Positions 1 to 8,710 of a DNA stretch of 32,132 nt are shown piece by piece. The stretch covers positions 1 through 32,132 of the forward strand of contig DYMU01000026.1 in NCBI GenBank assembly GCA_020721445.1, written 5' to 3'. The first letter of the stretch is position 1. Each line of letters begins with the position of its first letter. Made by a program: the position numbers and the translations under genes. The notes under the pieces were generated by a model. It ran no database searches, was not told where the DNA came from, and worked only from the letters and a program-made list of their open reading frames with translations. The stretch comes from Gemmobacter nectariphilus (GTDB lineage Bacteria; Pseudomonadota; Alphaproteobacteria; Rhodobacterales; Rhodobacteraceae).

Positions 1-1080
1 TCCGACGCGATCTCGTCCATCGAAGAGATCATCGACGACGCCCGCAATGGCCGGATGTTCATTCTGGTGGACCATGAGGACCGCGAGAACGAAGGCGATC
101 TGGTGATCCCGGCGCAGATGTGCACGCCGCAGGCGGTGAACTTCATGGCAACGCATGGCCGCGGGCTGATCTGCCTTGCGCTGCCCGGCAGTCGGGTTGA
201 TGCGCTGGGTCTGGCGCTGATGAGCCCGAAGAACTCATCCCGGCACGAAACCGCCTTCACCATGTCGATCGAGGCGCGCGAAGGTGTCTCCACCGGCATT
301 TCGGCGGCTGACCGGGCGCGCACGATTTCTGTGGCGATTGATCCGACCAAGGGCGCGCAGGACATTGCCACGCCGGGTCACGTCTTCCCGCTGCGGGCGC
401 GCGATGGCGGCGTGCTGGTGCGCGCGGGCCATACCGAGGCGGCGGTGGATGTGTCGCGTCTGGCGGGGCTGAATCCGTCGGGCGTGATCTGCGAGATCAT
501 GAATGACGATGGCAGCATGGCGCGCTTGCCCGACCTGATTGCCTTTGCGCAACGCCACGGGCTGAAGATCGGCACGATTTCCGACCTGATCGGCTATCGC
601 CGCCGCAACGACAACCTTGTGAAGGTCAGCGCCGAGCGCCGCGTGACATCCGAGTTTGGCGGTGATTGGACGATGCGGATCTACACCGACCAGACCGAAG
701 GCGCGGAACACGTGGTGCTGATCAAGGGCGACATCACCAGCCCCGGCCCGGTGCTGACGCGGATGCACACCATGGACCCGCTCTTGGATGTGGTCGGTCT
801 TGGCGGGGCAGGGCGCACGGGCGAGTTTGGCGAGGCGATGCGCCTGATCGACCGCGAAGGCCGCGGTGTGCTGGTCTTGTTGCGCGATCTGCACATGAAA
901 CTGGCGATGGCCAATGAGGTGTCGCCGCAGACCTTGCGGCAATACGGGTTGGGCGCGCAGATCCTTGTGTCACTTGGCCTGCACGACATTGTGCTGCTGA
1001 CCAATTCGCCGCAGCCCAAGGTCGTGGGGCTGGATGCTTACGGCCTGACCATCACCGGCACACGCAAGATCACGGAGTAA
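1..1080 (+). CDS. ribB: 3,4-dihydroxy-2-butanone 4-phosphate synthase with degenerate GTP cyclohydrolase II-like C-terminal domain (5' end outside window)
   Basis: It makes the four-carbon precursor of riboflavin from ribulose 5-phosphate. The reading frame is open from base 1, so the true start lies upstream; the ATG at 55 is internal, because the codons before it (SDAISSIEEIIDDARNG) are typical RibB. Family motifs seen are DHEDRENEGDL, THGRGLICL, RHETAFT and TGISAADRARTI, then GHVFPLRA and RAGHTEAAVD. Roughly the last 150 residues have the fold position of GTP cyclohydrolase II. However, the zinc-binding cysteine cluster expected there (HSECLTGDxxxSxxCDC type) is replaced by RMHTMDPLLDVVGLGG, so that activity is probably absent. 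A stand-alone RibA is then expected elsewhere in the genome. ribH follows after 3 bases. Confidence 0.95.
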   Translation, partial: SDAISSIEEIIDDARNGRMFILVDHEDRENEGDLVIPAQMCTPQAVNFMATHGRGLICLALPGSRVDALGLALMSPKNSSRHETAFTMSIEAREGVSTGISAADRARTISVAIDPTKGAQDIATPGHVFPLRARDGGVLVRAGHTEAAVDVSRLAGLNPSGVICEIMNDDGSMARLPDLIAFAQRHGLKIGTISDLIGYRRRNDNLVKVSAERRVTSEFGGDWTMRIYTDQTEGAEHVVLIKGDITSPGPVLTRMHTMDPLLDVVGLGGAGRTGEFGEAMRLIDREGRGVLVLLRDLHMKLAMANEVSPQTLRQYGLGAQILVSLGLHDIVLLTNSPQPKVVGLDAYGLTITGTRKITE

Positions 1081-1083
1081 GCC

Positions 1084-1584
1084 ATGGCCACCGCCGAGAC
1101 GCATTATACCTTGCCGCTGCCCGGCTTTGACAAGCCGGTGAAACTGCTGATCGTGGTGGCGCCCTATTACAAGGACATTGCCGACAATCTGGTGGCGGGC
1201 GCGCAAGCGATGGCCGCTGTCTGCGGGGCGGAGTGCGACCTGATCGAGGTGCCCGGCGCGTTGGAGGTGCCCACCGCGATTGCCTTGGCCGAGCGTCAGG
1301 CGCAATACGATGGCTATGTGGCGCTGGGCTGCGTGATCCGGGGCGAGACCACGCATTACGACACCGTTTGCAACGACAGCAGCCGCGCGCTCAGCCTGCT
1401 TGGGCTGCAAGGCGCCTGCATCGGCAATGGCATCCTGACGGTGGAAAACCGCGCCCAGGCCGAGGTGCGGGCCAACCCTGACGGGCAGAATAAAGGCGGC
1501 GGAGCGGCAGCGGCGGCCTTGCACCTGATCGCGCTTTCGCGCAAATGGGCGGGCCAGACCAAAGGGATCGGGTTTCGCCCATGA
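1084..1584 (+). CDS. ribH: 6,7-dimethyl-8-ribityllumazine synthase
   Basis: It condenses the RibB product with 5-amino-6-ribitylaminouracil to give the riboflavin precursor lumazine. The 166-residue length fits the family. Motifs seen are VVAPYYKDIADNL near the N-terminus, VPGALEVPTAI, and the active-site segment GCVIRGETTHYD, in which the histidine matches the family's catalytic residue; GNGILTVEN and NKGGGAAAAAL follow. It begins three bases after ribB and its TGA overlaps the ATG of nusB (ATGA), so the three genes are very likely co-transcribed and translationally coupled. This ribH-nusB pairing is common in Alphaproteobacteria. Confidence 0.97.
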   Translation: MATAETHYTLPLPGFDKPVKLLIVVAPYYKDIADNLVAGAQAMAAVCGAECDLIEVPGALEVPTAIALAERQAQYDGYVALGCVIRGETTHYDTVCNDSSRALSLLGLQGACIGNGILTVENRAQAEVRANPDGQNKGGGAAAAALHLIALSRKWAGQTKGIGFRP

Positions 1585-2081
1585 CATCTTCTGAACCGGG
1601 GCCGAAACCGGCGCCAAAGCCGAACAACGCCGAAAAAAAGCAGATGCGCTCTGCCGCGCGGCTTTATGCGGTGCAGGCGCTGTTTCAGATGGAAAGCACC
1701 GGCCAGACCATCGCCGCGATCTGCCGCGAGTTCGAGGTGCACCGCTTTGGCGCAACCTATGACGAGGGCGAGTTTGTCGAAGGTGACGTGACCCATTTCC
1801 GCGCGCTGGTGGACCATGCGGTGAACTATCAGGCGCTGATCGACCAGATGACCGACCGCGCCCTGGTGGCAAGCTGGCCGATTGACCGGATCGACCCGGT
1901 GATCCGGGCGCTGTTTCGCGCCGCAGGGGCCGAGTTGACGCAGATGGCGACTCCGCCCAAAGTGACCATCACCGAGTTTGTCGATGTGGCGAAGGCGTTC
2001 TTCCCCGAAGGAAAAGAGTCCAAGTTTGTGAATGCGGTGCTGGACCATATGGCGCGCGAGGCCAAGCCCGAGGCGTTCTGA
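1581..2081 (+). CDS. nusB: transcription antitermination factor NusB
   Basis: NusB binds boxA RNA with NusE (ribosomal protein S10) in rRNA antitermination. The protein is about 166 residues and mostly helical. It has the typical N-terminal stretch RSAARLYAVQALFQME, the middle PIDRIDPVIRALFRAA and the C-terminal EFVDVAKAFF...FVNAVLDHMARE. I chose the ATG at 1581, which overlaps the ribH stop as ATGA. The longer frame from 1545 would place 12 extra residues inside ribH. The N-terminal extension rich in Pro and Lys (about residues 1-22) is usual in rhodobacterial NusB. Confidence 0.96.
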   Translation: MTSSEPGPKPAPKPNNAEKKQMRSAARLYAVQALFQMESTGQTIAAICREFEVHRFGATYDEGEFVEGDVTHFRALVDHAVNYQALIDQMTDRALVASWPIDRIDPVIRALFRAAGAELTQMATPPKVTITEFVDVAKAFFPEGKESKFVNAVLDHMAREAKPEAF

Positions 2082-2122
2082 TCGGTTCACCTGTCTGCGC
2101 CGCCTGAAAAAGGATGTGTGTG

Positions 2123-2536
2123 ATGACCCGACTGCCCCTTACCCCTGTGTTGCTGTCTGTCCTGCTGTCCGCCGCCTGCACCGCCACGGTGGCGCAAGAC
2201 AGCGTGCCGTCCGAGTATCTGGCGATCGAATGGAAACTGATCGCGATTGACGACAAGCCCTTTCCTGCCCATGCGACGCTTGACCTGAGCATGCCGGGAA
2301 AGATTGCCGGCAAAGGCCCGTGCAACCGGTTCTTCGGCGGCTATCAGGGGCCGCTGCCGGCGTTCAAGCCCGGTGCGATCGGCGCAACCCGGATGGCTTG
2401 CCCCGATATGGCGGCCGAATCGCAGATGTTTTCGGCCCTTGCGGTGATGACGCAGGCCAATGTGACCGGCCCGGTAACCCTGATGCTGACCGGGCCAGAC
2501 GGGCGCAGCATGCAATTTGTGCGTCCCGTAAACTAA
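2123..2536 (+). CDS. META-domain (HslJ-like) lipoprotein
   Basis: This is a small exported protein of about 137 residues. From the ATG at 2123 it has a signal peptide ending in a lipobox (LLSAAC, Cys19), so it should be lipid-anchored in the envelope. The mature part carries the META-domain signature GKGPCNRFFGGYQG, then PGAIGATRMACPDMAAE and a terminal beta strand. I prefer 2123 over the ATG at 2114, because AAAAAGGA at 2106-2113 is correctly spaced only for 2123. META proteins such as HslJ are linked to stress and novobiocin resistance in other bacteria; the role here is not known. It is separate from the nusB unit by about 40 bases. Confidence 0.85.
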   Translation: MTRLPLTPVLLSVLLSAACTATVAQDSVPSEYLAIEWKLIAIDDKPFPAHATLDLSMPGKIAGKGPCNRFFGGYQGPLPAFKPGAIGATRMACPDMAAESQMFSALAVMTQANVTGPVTLMLTGPDGRSMQFVRPVN

Positions 2537-2634
2537 GAACTGTCAGATTTCGGCGGTTTGCGGGCCTGCGGCGAATTGGGGCTTTCCCTTTGCCACAAAC
2601 GCGATACTTTAGAATGATGATAAGGAGTGGTCGC

Positions 2635-2961
2635 ATGCCCAAACTGATCCGCCTGTATATCGTCAATGTCGCCATCGGTTTCGCCATTGCGGTGGCCTTT
2701 GTGGCGGGTCTGGTCTGGATGGATGTCGCGCATCTTCGCCATCTGGTGCTGGAAACCGAAACCGGCTGGATTGCTGCCTTGATGATGGTCATGTTCAACG
2801 GCGTGGTGTTCGCCGGGGTGCAGTTCGCGATAGCGATCATGCGGATGGCAGAGCCGGAAGACACGCCGCCCGGTGGCAAGCGCGAATATCTGGTGCCTGC
2901 CCCGGTGCGCGTCACTGCCCCGGCACGGCCCACTGCGCACCGCAACCTGCCACGCCGCTGA
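2635..2961 (+). CDS. small two-helix membrane protein of unknown function
   Basis: A 108-residue protein with two clear hydrophobic helices (about residues 6-29 and 44-66), joined by a polar loop containing ETETGW, and a Pro/Arg-rich cytoplasmic-looking tail. The start at 2635 has TAAGGAG about 7 bases upstream. I do not recognise a named family. It lies between the META lipoprotein and a strong terminator at 2982-3007, so it may be the last gene of that short unit. The frame remains open upstream, but codons before 2635 show no coding character. Confidence 0.75.
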   Translation: MPKLIRLYIVNVAIGFAIAVAFVAGLVWMDVAHLRHLVLETETGWIAALMMVMFNGVVFAGVQFAIAIMRMAEPEDTPPGGKREYLVPAPVRVTAPARPTAHRNLPRR

Positions 2962-2981
2962 ACGGCCTTATCTGCTGAAAC

Positions 2982-3007
2982 GGCGCGGTGCCAAGCCGCG
3001 CCTTTTT
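2982..3007 (+). terminator. intrinsic terminator after the small membrane protein
   Basis: A 7-bp GC stem GGCGCGG/CCGCGCC with a 7-base loop is followed directly by TTTTT. It sits 20 bases past the stop codon at 2961. Confidence 0.85.
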
Positions 3008-3174
3008 CATGTCAGCACCCATCTGTTGAGTGCCGCAGTCGGCCGATAGCGAACGATTGACGTGGCGACACTTCACGCCGGGTCTTTTCTGCGTGATCGG
3101 TGGGAACGGTGCCTGATCTGACGGGTTTCTTTCATGTCCGGCCTCTCGCCGGTGAAAAATGAAGGAAATCTCTC

Positions 3175-4053
3175 ATGACCGTCAAACTCCGCACCCTTGG
3201 CGCAGGCGTGCTGGCGCTTGCCGCCGCGCAAGCCCTGTTTGTTCCCGCCGCGATGGCACAGGTCGCGCTGACCGGCATCGAAACGCTTGATGACCGCATC
3301 GACGACATCAACGAAGATGTGGCCGACGATATGGAACGTGCCGAAGATGCGTCGCGCTTTGGCAACCCCGAGTTCCGCCCCGGCATGTCGGGCAGCGCCT
3401 CGCTGGGCTATTCGGGCAAGACTGGCAACAACGAATCGCAAGACCTGACCGCCGGTGTGCGCTTGCGCTATGCCCAAGGCAGTTTTGTGCAAACCATTGG
3501 GGCGGCGCTGGACTTTTCAGAAGCGAACAACGTGTCGACCAAGGAAGACGTGTTCGCAGTCTATGACGCGAACTATTACTTCGACGACCGGTTCTATGGC
3601 TTTGTCCTTGCCCGTCTGCAAACCAATGGTCTGGCGACCGACTGGGATGGCATCGATCCCGCCCTTGACCCCCGCGCAGACACAATCCGCCGTGATGCCT
3701 TCATCGGCTTTGGTCCGGGCTACCGTGTCATCAACACGCCTGACCTGTCGTGGCGCGTGCAGGCCGGTATCGGCATCAGCTATCTGGAGGATGGTCTGAA
3801 AAACTCCGAGACCGAAACCGGCTATCTTGCGGCGTCGCGCCTGTTCTACAAGATCAATGACAACTTCTTTGTCACCAACGACACCGACGTGCTGAAATCG
3901 GACTCGGCGCTGCGGGTGAACAACGACCTTGGCCTGAACGTCAAGATGACCGAGGCGTTTTCGACCCGCGTCAGCTATCTGACCGAATACAACGACAAGC
4001 GCGCGATCCGTTCCGACAACAAGTTGGGCGTGTCGCTTGTCTATGGCTTCTAG
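3175..4053 (+). CDS. DUF481 (YdiY-type) outer-membrane beta-barrel protein
   Basis: A 292-residue exported protein. Residues 1-28 are a Sec signal peptide (cleavage probably after PAAMA). An acidic helical stretch follows (DDRIDDINEDVADDMERAED). The rest is alternating strands with aromatic girdles, for example SGSASLGYSGKTGNNE, AVYDANYYFDDRFYGF and GFGPGYRVI, ending in LGVSLVYGF; a C-terminal Phe is the usual outer-membrane barrel signal. This matches DUF481, whose E. coli member YdiY is described as salt- or acid-induced. AAGGA about 9 bases upstream fixes the start. It is a single-gene unit between two terminators. Confidence 0.9.
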   Translation: MTVKLRTLGAGVLALAAAQALFVPAAMAQVALTGIETLDDRIDDINEDVADDMERAEDASRFGNPEFRPGMSGSASLGYSGKTGNNESQDLTAGVRLRYAQGSFVQTIGAALDFSEANNVSTKEDVFAVYDANYYFDDRFYGFVLARLQTNGLATDWDGIDPALDPRADTIRRDAFIGFGPGYRVINTPDLSWRVQAGIGISYLEDGLKNSETETGYLAASRLFYKINDNFFVTNDTDVLKSDSALRVNNDLGLNVKMTEAFSTRVSYLTEYNDKRAIRSDNKLGVSLVYGF

Positions 4054-4076
4054 GCTTGGGTAACGCGTGACGACAA

Positions 4077-4101
4077 GGGGCGGAGCAATCCGCCCCTTTT
4101 T
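4077..4101 (+). terminator. intrinsic terminator after the DUF481 gene
   Basis: A perfect 8-bp stem GGGGCGGA/TCCGCCCC with tetraloop GCAA is followed by TTTTT. Confidence 0.92.
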
Positions 4102-4350
4102 AATCCCCTGCCGGACAGCCGGGGTATCAGTGCGGAAAAGGTGGCGGGCCCGCAGCAGCCGTGGGTGGCATGGTTTCCCGAGAGCCAGAGGTCTCAGGTG
4201 GGCACCAGGTAGCAAGACCAGGATCTTGCCAGAGCCAGCATCCATTCGTTTGCTTATCGGCCACTGGAAAAAAGCCCCAACACGCGAAGAGCAGCACCCG
4301 CCACCTGAATAGATAGGGCGGCAGGGCGGTGACTGCAAGGCTTGCCAGAT

Positions 4351-4365
4351 GTTCACCTTTGGTTC
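4351..4365 (+). promoter_or_regulatory. LexA (SOS) box upstream of mmcB
   Basis: GTTCACCTTTGGTTC is an exact match to GTTC-N7-GTTC, the known LexA operator of Alphaproteobacteria. It ends 36 bases before the mmcB ATG at 4402, where it could overlap a promoter. This agrees with mmcB being SOS-regulated in Caulobacter. It also argues against a longer mmcB reading from 4342, which would put the operator inside the gene. The rest of the stretch 4102-4350 shows no gene. Confidence 0.8.
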
Positions 4366-4401
4366 ATCATTTGGCGCGTCACCACCTTCACGGACCCGCA
4401 G

Positions 4402-4872
4402 ATGCCAACCCTGCCGACCCCCGACCCGATCCCTGCGATGCCCGGCCAGCGGCTTGCCCGTGGCGTCGCGCGGGCGCTGCGCGATCTGGGCTTTGTAACG
4501 GTGGAAGAACTGGTACCCGCCCCCGGCCTGCGCGTTGACCTGATGGCTTTGGGTGCCAAGGGCGAGGTCTGGGTGATCGAGTGCAAGTCCTGCCGCGCCG
4601 ATTTTCAGGCCGACCGCAAATGGCAGGGCTATCTGGAGTGGTGCGACCGGTTCTTCTGGGCGGTGGATGCCGATTTTCCGACCCAGCTTTTGCCTGCGGC
4701 GTCGGGCCTGATTCTGGCCGATGCCTATGGGGCCGAGATCATCCGCATGGGCCCGGCGTCGCCGCTGGCCCCGGCGCGGCGCAAGGCGGTGGTGCAGGGC
4801 TTTGCCCGCCATGCCGCCCTGCGGTTGCAGGCGCTGCGCGACCCCGGCGGGGTTATTTCCGCTTGGGCTTAG
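4402..4872 (+). CDS. mmcB: MmcB family DNA repair protein (PD-(D/E)XK-like)
   Basis: A 156-residue protein matching the MmcB family, which protects Caulobacter against mitomycin C damage. Visible nuclease-like residues are RVDLMALG (Asp), then VWVIECKSCRADF (the E-x-K pair) and DRKWQGYLEWCDRFFWAV, consistent with a PD-(D/E)XK core. The C-terminal helix RRKAVVQGFARHAALRLQAL is typical. The start at 4402 is chosen because it lies downstream of a LexA box; a later ATG at 4438 (MPGQRL) is the alternative, and no strong Shine-Dalgarno separates them. The last 20 bases overlap the end of the convergent DUF6324 gene. Confidence 0.9.
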   Translation: MPTLPTPDPIPAMPGQRLARGVARALRDLGFVTVEELVPAPGLRVDLMALGAKGEVWVIECKSCRADFQADRKWQGYLEWCDRFFWAVDADFPTQLLPAASGLILADAYGAEIIRMGPASPLAPARRKAVVQGFARHAALRLQALRDPGGVISAWA

Positions 4873-5071
4873 GCTTGCCGCCGTCTGACATCGCACGCAC
4901 GGCCTCGGCGGCGGCGCGCAGCTCTTCGGCGATCTCTTCGGCCTCTTCCGGCTCGAAATCCAGCGGCAGTTCGATGCCGCCATCGGCTTCGATGTAAATC
5001 CGCACCATCCCGGCCGAAGTCGGTCCGATCTGAAGATTTGCGGCGATGTCGCTTTGCTTGTCGATGCTCAT
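4853..5071 (-). CDS. DUF6324 family protein
   Basis: A short acidic protein of 72 residues. It contains SDIAANLQIGPTSAGMVRIY, then DFEPEEAEEIAEELRAAAEA and a basic tail GKPKPKRK. This pattern is a small conserved rhodobacterial family of unknown function. The start at 5071 (MSIDKQ) is preferred to the frame's first codon at 5095, because CAGGGGG lies at a good distance upstream and family members begin near this point. It is convergent with mmcB and overlaps it by 20 bases. Confidence 0.8.
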   Translation of the reverse strand: MSIDKQSDIAANLQIGPTSAGMVRIYIEADGGIELPLDFEPEEAEEIAEELRAAAEAVRAMSDGGKPKPKRK

Positions 5072-5202
5072 CCATGCCCCCTGTTGCGCCCGCACTCTGG
5101 CCTAGCGCCGAATTGGTGCCCTTGCAAGACGCCCGACACCGGCTTGATCCGGTCCAAAGCCGCTTGCAATCCGGGGGAAGGGGGGCTAAATGGCGGCCAC
5201 GT

Positions 5203-5279
5203 GCCGGCTTAGCTCAGTTGGTTAGAGCACCAGATTGTGGATCTGGGGGTCCCCCGTTCGAGCCGGGGAGTCGGTACCA
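5203..5279 (+). tRNA. tRNA-His (anticodon GTG)
   Basis: A full cloverleaf is visible: acceptor stem GCCGGCT/AGTCGGT, D-arm with AGCTCAGTTGGTTAGAGC, anticodon stem CCAGA/TCTGG with loop TTGTGGA (anticodon GTG at 5237-5239), T-arm CCCCG-TTCGAGC-CGGGG, and an encoded CCA. The base before the acceptor stem is T and the discriminator is A73. So the G-1/C73 identity of most bacterial tRNA-His is missing, as known for many Alphaproteobacteria. Confidence 0.97.
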
Positions 5280-5419
5280 TCTCACCCCAATCGCGTCGCG
5301 CGCATTCCGGGCTTGCAAGCGGCGAGCGCCAAGGCTTGATCGGGCGTGGCCCGTGGCAACCCTTTCCCTTTGGCGTCCGCGTGGCTATGGTCTGCATTCC
5401 CTTCATTCGGACCGGACCC

Positions 5420-7744
5420 ATGACGTCAGACACCACCCGCCGTATCGCGCAAACCATCGCCACCGACATCGCCGCCCAACCCGCGCAGGTGGCTGCCGCT
5501 GTGGCCTTGCTGGATGATGGCGCAACCGTGCCCTTCATCGCGCGCTATCGCAAAGAGGCGACCGGGGGCCTTGACGACACCCAACTGCGCCTGCTGGCCG
5601 AACGGCTGGTTTATTTGCGCGAGATGGAGGCGCGGCGGGCGGCGATTGCGGCCTCGATCACCGAACAGGGCAAGATGACCGACTCGCTGGCGCTGTCGAT
5701 CGCCCGCGCGGTGACCAAGGCCGAGCTGGAAGACATCTACCTGCCCTACAAGCCCAAACGCCGCACCAAGGCGATGATCGCCCGCGAAAACGGCCTGCAA
5801 CCGCTGGTCGATTCGATTCTGGCTGACCGGAACGCTGATCCGGCCAAGGTGGCGGCAGGATTTGTCACCGAACAGGTGCCGGATGTGAAAGCCGCACTGG
5901 AAGGCGCGCGCGACATCATCGCCGAGGGTCTGTCGGAAAACGCCAGCCTGCTGGGCCGGTTGCGCGATCACATGAAGCGCGTGGGGCGGCTTTCGGCCAA
6001 GGGGGTTGCGGGCAAAGAGACCGAGGGTGCCAAGTTCTCGGATTATTTCGCCCACAATGAACCCATGGCCACCGCGCCCAGCCACCGGGTGCTGGCGATG
6101 CTGCGCGGCCGCAATGAGGGCTTCCTGACGCTGGACCTTGAGGTCGACCCCGACGCGCCGCGAGGGGCAAGCCCGGCCGAACAGGCCTGTGGCGCGGCCC
6201 TGAATGCCGCCAGCAAGGGCCCGGGCGATGCGTGGCTGCGCGAGGCGGCAAGCTGGGCGTGGCGGATCAAGCTGAAAACCTCGTTGACGCTGGACCTGAT
6301 GGGCGATCTGCGCGACCGGGCCGAGGCCGAGGCGATCAACGTCTTTGCCCGCAACCTCAAGGACTTGCTGTTGGCGGCCCCGGCGGGTGGCAAGGCAACC
6401 ATGGGGCTGGACCCCGGCATCCGCACCGGGGTGAAGGTGGCGGTGGTCGATGCCACCGGCAAGGTGCTGGCGACCGATACCGTCTATCCGTTCCAGCCCA
6501 AGAACGATCTGCGCGGGGCGCAGGTGGCGCTGGCGCAACTGATCGGCAAGCACAAGGTGCAGCTGATCGCCATCGGCAATGGCACTGCCAGCCGCGAGAC
6601 CGAAAAGCTGGTGGCCGATCTGCTGGCCGTGCTGCCGGGGTCGGAAAAGCCCGTCAAGGTGATCGTGTCCGAGGCCGGGGCTTCGGTCTATTCCGCGTCG
6701 GAACTGGCGGCGCGCGAGTTTCCCGATCTGGACGTATCCTTGCGCGGCGCGGTTTCCATTGCGCGCCGCCTGCAAGACCCGCTGGCCGAGTTGGTGAAAA
6801 TCGAACCCAAAAGCATCGGTGTCGGCCAGTATCAGCATGACGTCGATCAGCACCGGCTTGGCCGGTCCCTGGAAGCGGTGGTCGAAGATGCAGTTAACGC
6901 GGTTGGCGTTGACCTCAACACCGCCTCCGCCCCCTTGTTGGCCCGCGTGTCGGGGGTGGGGCCGGGGCTGGCCGAGGCGATTGTCGCACACCGCGATGCC
7001 AACGGCCCGTTTGCCACCCGGCGCGAGTTGCTCAAGGTGCCACGTCTGGGGCCAAAGGCGTTTGAACAGGCGGCGGGGTTCTTGCGCATCGCGGGCGGCA
7101 AGGAACCGCTGGATGCCTCATCCGTCCACCCCGAAGCCTATGATGTGGCGCGCCGCATCGTGGCCGCCTGCGGGCGCGACATTCGCAGCCTGATGGGCGA
7201 TGCAACTGCCCTGCAAAAGCTGGACCCGCGCGCGTTCATCGACGCCCGCTTTGGCCTGCCCACGGTCGAGGATATTCTGGCCGAGCTGGAAAAGCCCGGC
7301 CGCGACCCGCGCCCCAGTTTCCGCACCGCGACCTTTGCCGAGGGCGTCAATGAAATCCGCGATCTGAAACCCGGCATGCTGCTGGAAGGCACCGTCACCA
7401 ACGTTGCGGCCTTTGGCGCGTTCGTTGACATCGGCGTGCATCAGGACGGGCTGGTGCATGTCAGCCAGTTGGCCGACCGTTTTGTCAAAGACCCGCATGA
7501 GGTGGTCAAGGCGGGCGATGTGGTGCAAGTGCGGGTGGTCGAGGTCGATGCGCCCCGCAAGCGCATTGCCCTGACCATGCGCAAGGACAGTTCTGACGCG
7601 CGCGAAACTGCCCGCGACCGCGCCGCTGACCGCACCGCCAAACCCGTGCCAAAGGGCAAGGCACAGCCGATGCAGGCGGCTGCGCCAGAGGCCGCTTCCG
7701 CAAACGCCTTTGCCGATGCGCTGCGCGGCAAGTTCGCGAAATAA
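5420..7744 (+). CDS. tex: Tex family RNA-binding transcription accessory protein
   Basis: A 774-residue protein of normal Tex length. The N-terminal helical domain contains [20 protein letters not shown]. The YqgF/RNase H-like domain contains [16 protein letters not shown]. Helix-hairpin-helix segments include [18 protein letters not shown] and [19 protein letters not shown]. The C-terminal S1 domain runs from about [20 protein letters not shown] to KRIALTMRK, followed by a low-complexity Ala/Lys tail. Tex binds nucleic acid and is thought to act in transcription or RNA metabolism. The ATG at 5420 is chosen as the start of the conserved region; the open frame upstream runs back through the tRNA and is not coding. 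Confidence 0.96.
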   Translation: MTSDTTRRIAQTIATDIAAQPAQVAAAVALLDDGATVPFIARYRKEATGGLDDTQLRLLAERLVYLREMEARRAAIAASITEQGKMTDSLALSIARAVTKAELEDIYLPYKPKRRTKAMIARENGLQPLVDSILADRNADPAKVAAGFVTEQVPDVKAALEGARDIIAEGLSENASLLGRLRDHMKRVGRLSAKGVAGKETEGAKFSDYFAHNEPMATAPSHRVLAMLRGRNEGFLTLDLEVDPDAPRGASPAEQACGAALNAASKGPGDAWLREAASWAWRIKLKTSLTLDLMGDLRDRAEAEAINVFARNLKDLLLAAPAGGKATMGLDPGIRTGVKVAVVDATGKVLATDTVYPFQPKNDLRGAQVALAQLIGKHKVQLIAIGNGTASRETEKLVADLLAVLPGSEKPVKVIVSEAGASVYSASELAAREFPDLDVSLRGAVSIARRLQDPLAELVKIEPKSIGVGQYQHDVDQHRLGRSLEAVVEDAVNAVGVDLNTASAPLLARVSGVGPGLAEAIVAHRDANGPFATRRELLKVPRLGPKAFEQAAGFLRIAGGKEPLDASSVHPEAYDVARRIVAACGRDIRSLMGDATALQKLDPRAFIDARFGLPTVEDILAELEKPGRDPRPSFRTATFAEGVNEIRDLKPGMLLEGTVTNVAAFGAFVDIGVHQDGLVHVSQLADRFVKDPHEVVKAGDVVQVRVVEVDAPRKRIALTMRKDSSDARETARDRAADRTAKPVPKGKAQPMQAAAPEAASANAFADALRGKFAK

Positions 7745-7796
7745 CCTGCCCGGACGTTCCGCCTTGCCGCAACCGCACTGGTGGTGTGGCAACGCA

Positions 7797-7824
7797 AAAG
7801 GGCGGGGCTTGTGCCCCGCCCTTT
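7797..7824. terminator. bidirectional intrinsic terminator between tex and the entericidin gene
   Basis: A perfect 12-bp inverted repeat (AAAGGGCGGGGC/GCCCCGCCCTTT) has a TTGT loop. The A/T ends of the arms supply a short T-run for either strand, so it can serve both convergent genes. Confidence 0.85.
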
Positions 7825-7841
7825 GCCACTGCTGTTGCCGA

Positions 7842-7985
7842 TCAGTTCCCGGCTTGCACCGCACGCGATTCTTGCGTGATGGTCTTGCCAGCGGCTTGCA
7901 GGTCGCGACCGGCCCCGGCCACGGTTCCGCAGGCGGGAAGCACCAGAATGACAAGCAGCGGCAGCAGGGAAAGGCGGCGAAGCAT
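7842..7985 (-). CDS. entericidin EcnA/B-like small lipoprotein
   Basis: A 47-residue peptide. It has a hydrophobic leader MLRRLSLLPLLVILVLPAC with the lipobox LPAC. The mature part is CGTVAGAGRDLQAAGKTIT, matching the conserved C-x-T-x-x-G-x-G-x-D-x-x-x-x-G-x-x-I pattern of entericidins. In E. coli these lipoproteins form a toxin/antidote pair of envelope peptides; in Rhodobacterales usually a single copy is present and its role is unproven. GAGAGGAAC upstream on the minus strand serves as ribosome binding site. It is convergent with tex. Confidence 0.85.
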   Translation of the reverse strand: MLRRLSLLPLLVILVLPACGTVAGAGRDLQAAGKTITQESRAVQAGN

Positions 7986-8204
7986 GGGAGTTCCTCTCGG
8001 TTGTTCGCCTAGCCAACGCGCGAAGGGCGGATTGGTTCCGCTGCCGAAATGGATTTTCTGGGGGCCGCTGCGCCTTGCATAGCGCTGGTTTTCATTCGGA
8101 CCCTGCCTTGGTGTCTTGGGTTCCCCAAGCCATGCCCGGCGGTCAAACAATTGGCGTGACCTTTCTGCCCGCTGCCCTAGCTGTGACCAAACGGAGGTTT
8201 TCGA

Positions 8205-8600
8205 ATGCAACTTGTCGTGCTTTACCTGTCCACGGCGGCGGTCTTTCTGATCGTGGATGCTATCATGCTGACCTTTGTGATGAAGCCATTGTTCGACCGC
8301 CATATCGGCCCGCTGATGGCGGACCCGATCCGCATGGCTCCGGCGGCCTTGTTCTACTTGGCCTATGTTGCGGGGCTGCTGTTTCTGGTGTCCTGGCCTG
8401 CGCTGAAATCTGGCGCGCCGCTGCTGATCCCGGCGGCGGTGATCGGGGCCATGGCTTACGGCACCTATGAATTCACCAGCTATGCCATCATGCGCGATTG
8501 GCATTGGACAATGGCCGCGACCGATACCGTCTGGGGCACGGTTCTGACCGCCTTTTCGGCCTGGGCCGGGGTGGCGATCACCCGCTCGGTGGTGGGCTAG
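8205..8600 (+). CDS. DUF2177 family membrane protein
   Basis: A 131-residue protein with four predicted transmembrane helices (about residues 4-26, 45-65, 72-92 and 106-126). Family features are the N-terminal VFLIVDAIMLTFVMKPLF, AALFYLAYVAGLLFL, and AYGTYEFTSYAIMRDWHW, followed by DTVWGTVLTAFSAW. These fit DUF2177, whose function is unknown. CGGAGG about 9 bases upstream marks the start. The 219-base gap to the divergent entericidin gene must carry both promoters, but I cannot identify them. Confidence 0.9.
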   Translation: MQLVVLYLSTAAVFLIVDAIMLTFVMKPLFDRHIGPLMADPIRMAPAALFYLAYVAGLLFLVSWPALKSGAPLLIPAAVIGAMAYGTYEFTSYAIMRDWHWTMAATDTVWGTVLTAFSAWAGVAITRSVVG

Positions 8601-8710
8601 GGCGGGGCGCGCACGGATCGCGCCCAGCGGCCCGGAACACCGCCGCTTTGCAATGGCGCACCTTCGTGTCCACCCGGCAGTCAGGGGTATCAGTCCGCTT
8701 CCTGCCCGCC

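Noticed and set aside
5426-6991. 521-codon minus-strand frame opposite tex
   Set aside because: It is antisense to a well-conserved Tex protein, with the same shadow composition.
8605-8625. Hairpin between the DUF2177 and two-haem genes as a terminator
   Set aside because: The 7-bp stem has no T-run on either side, so it is too weak to call.
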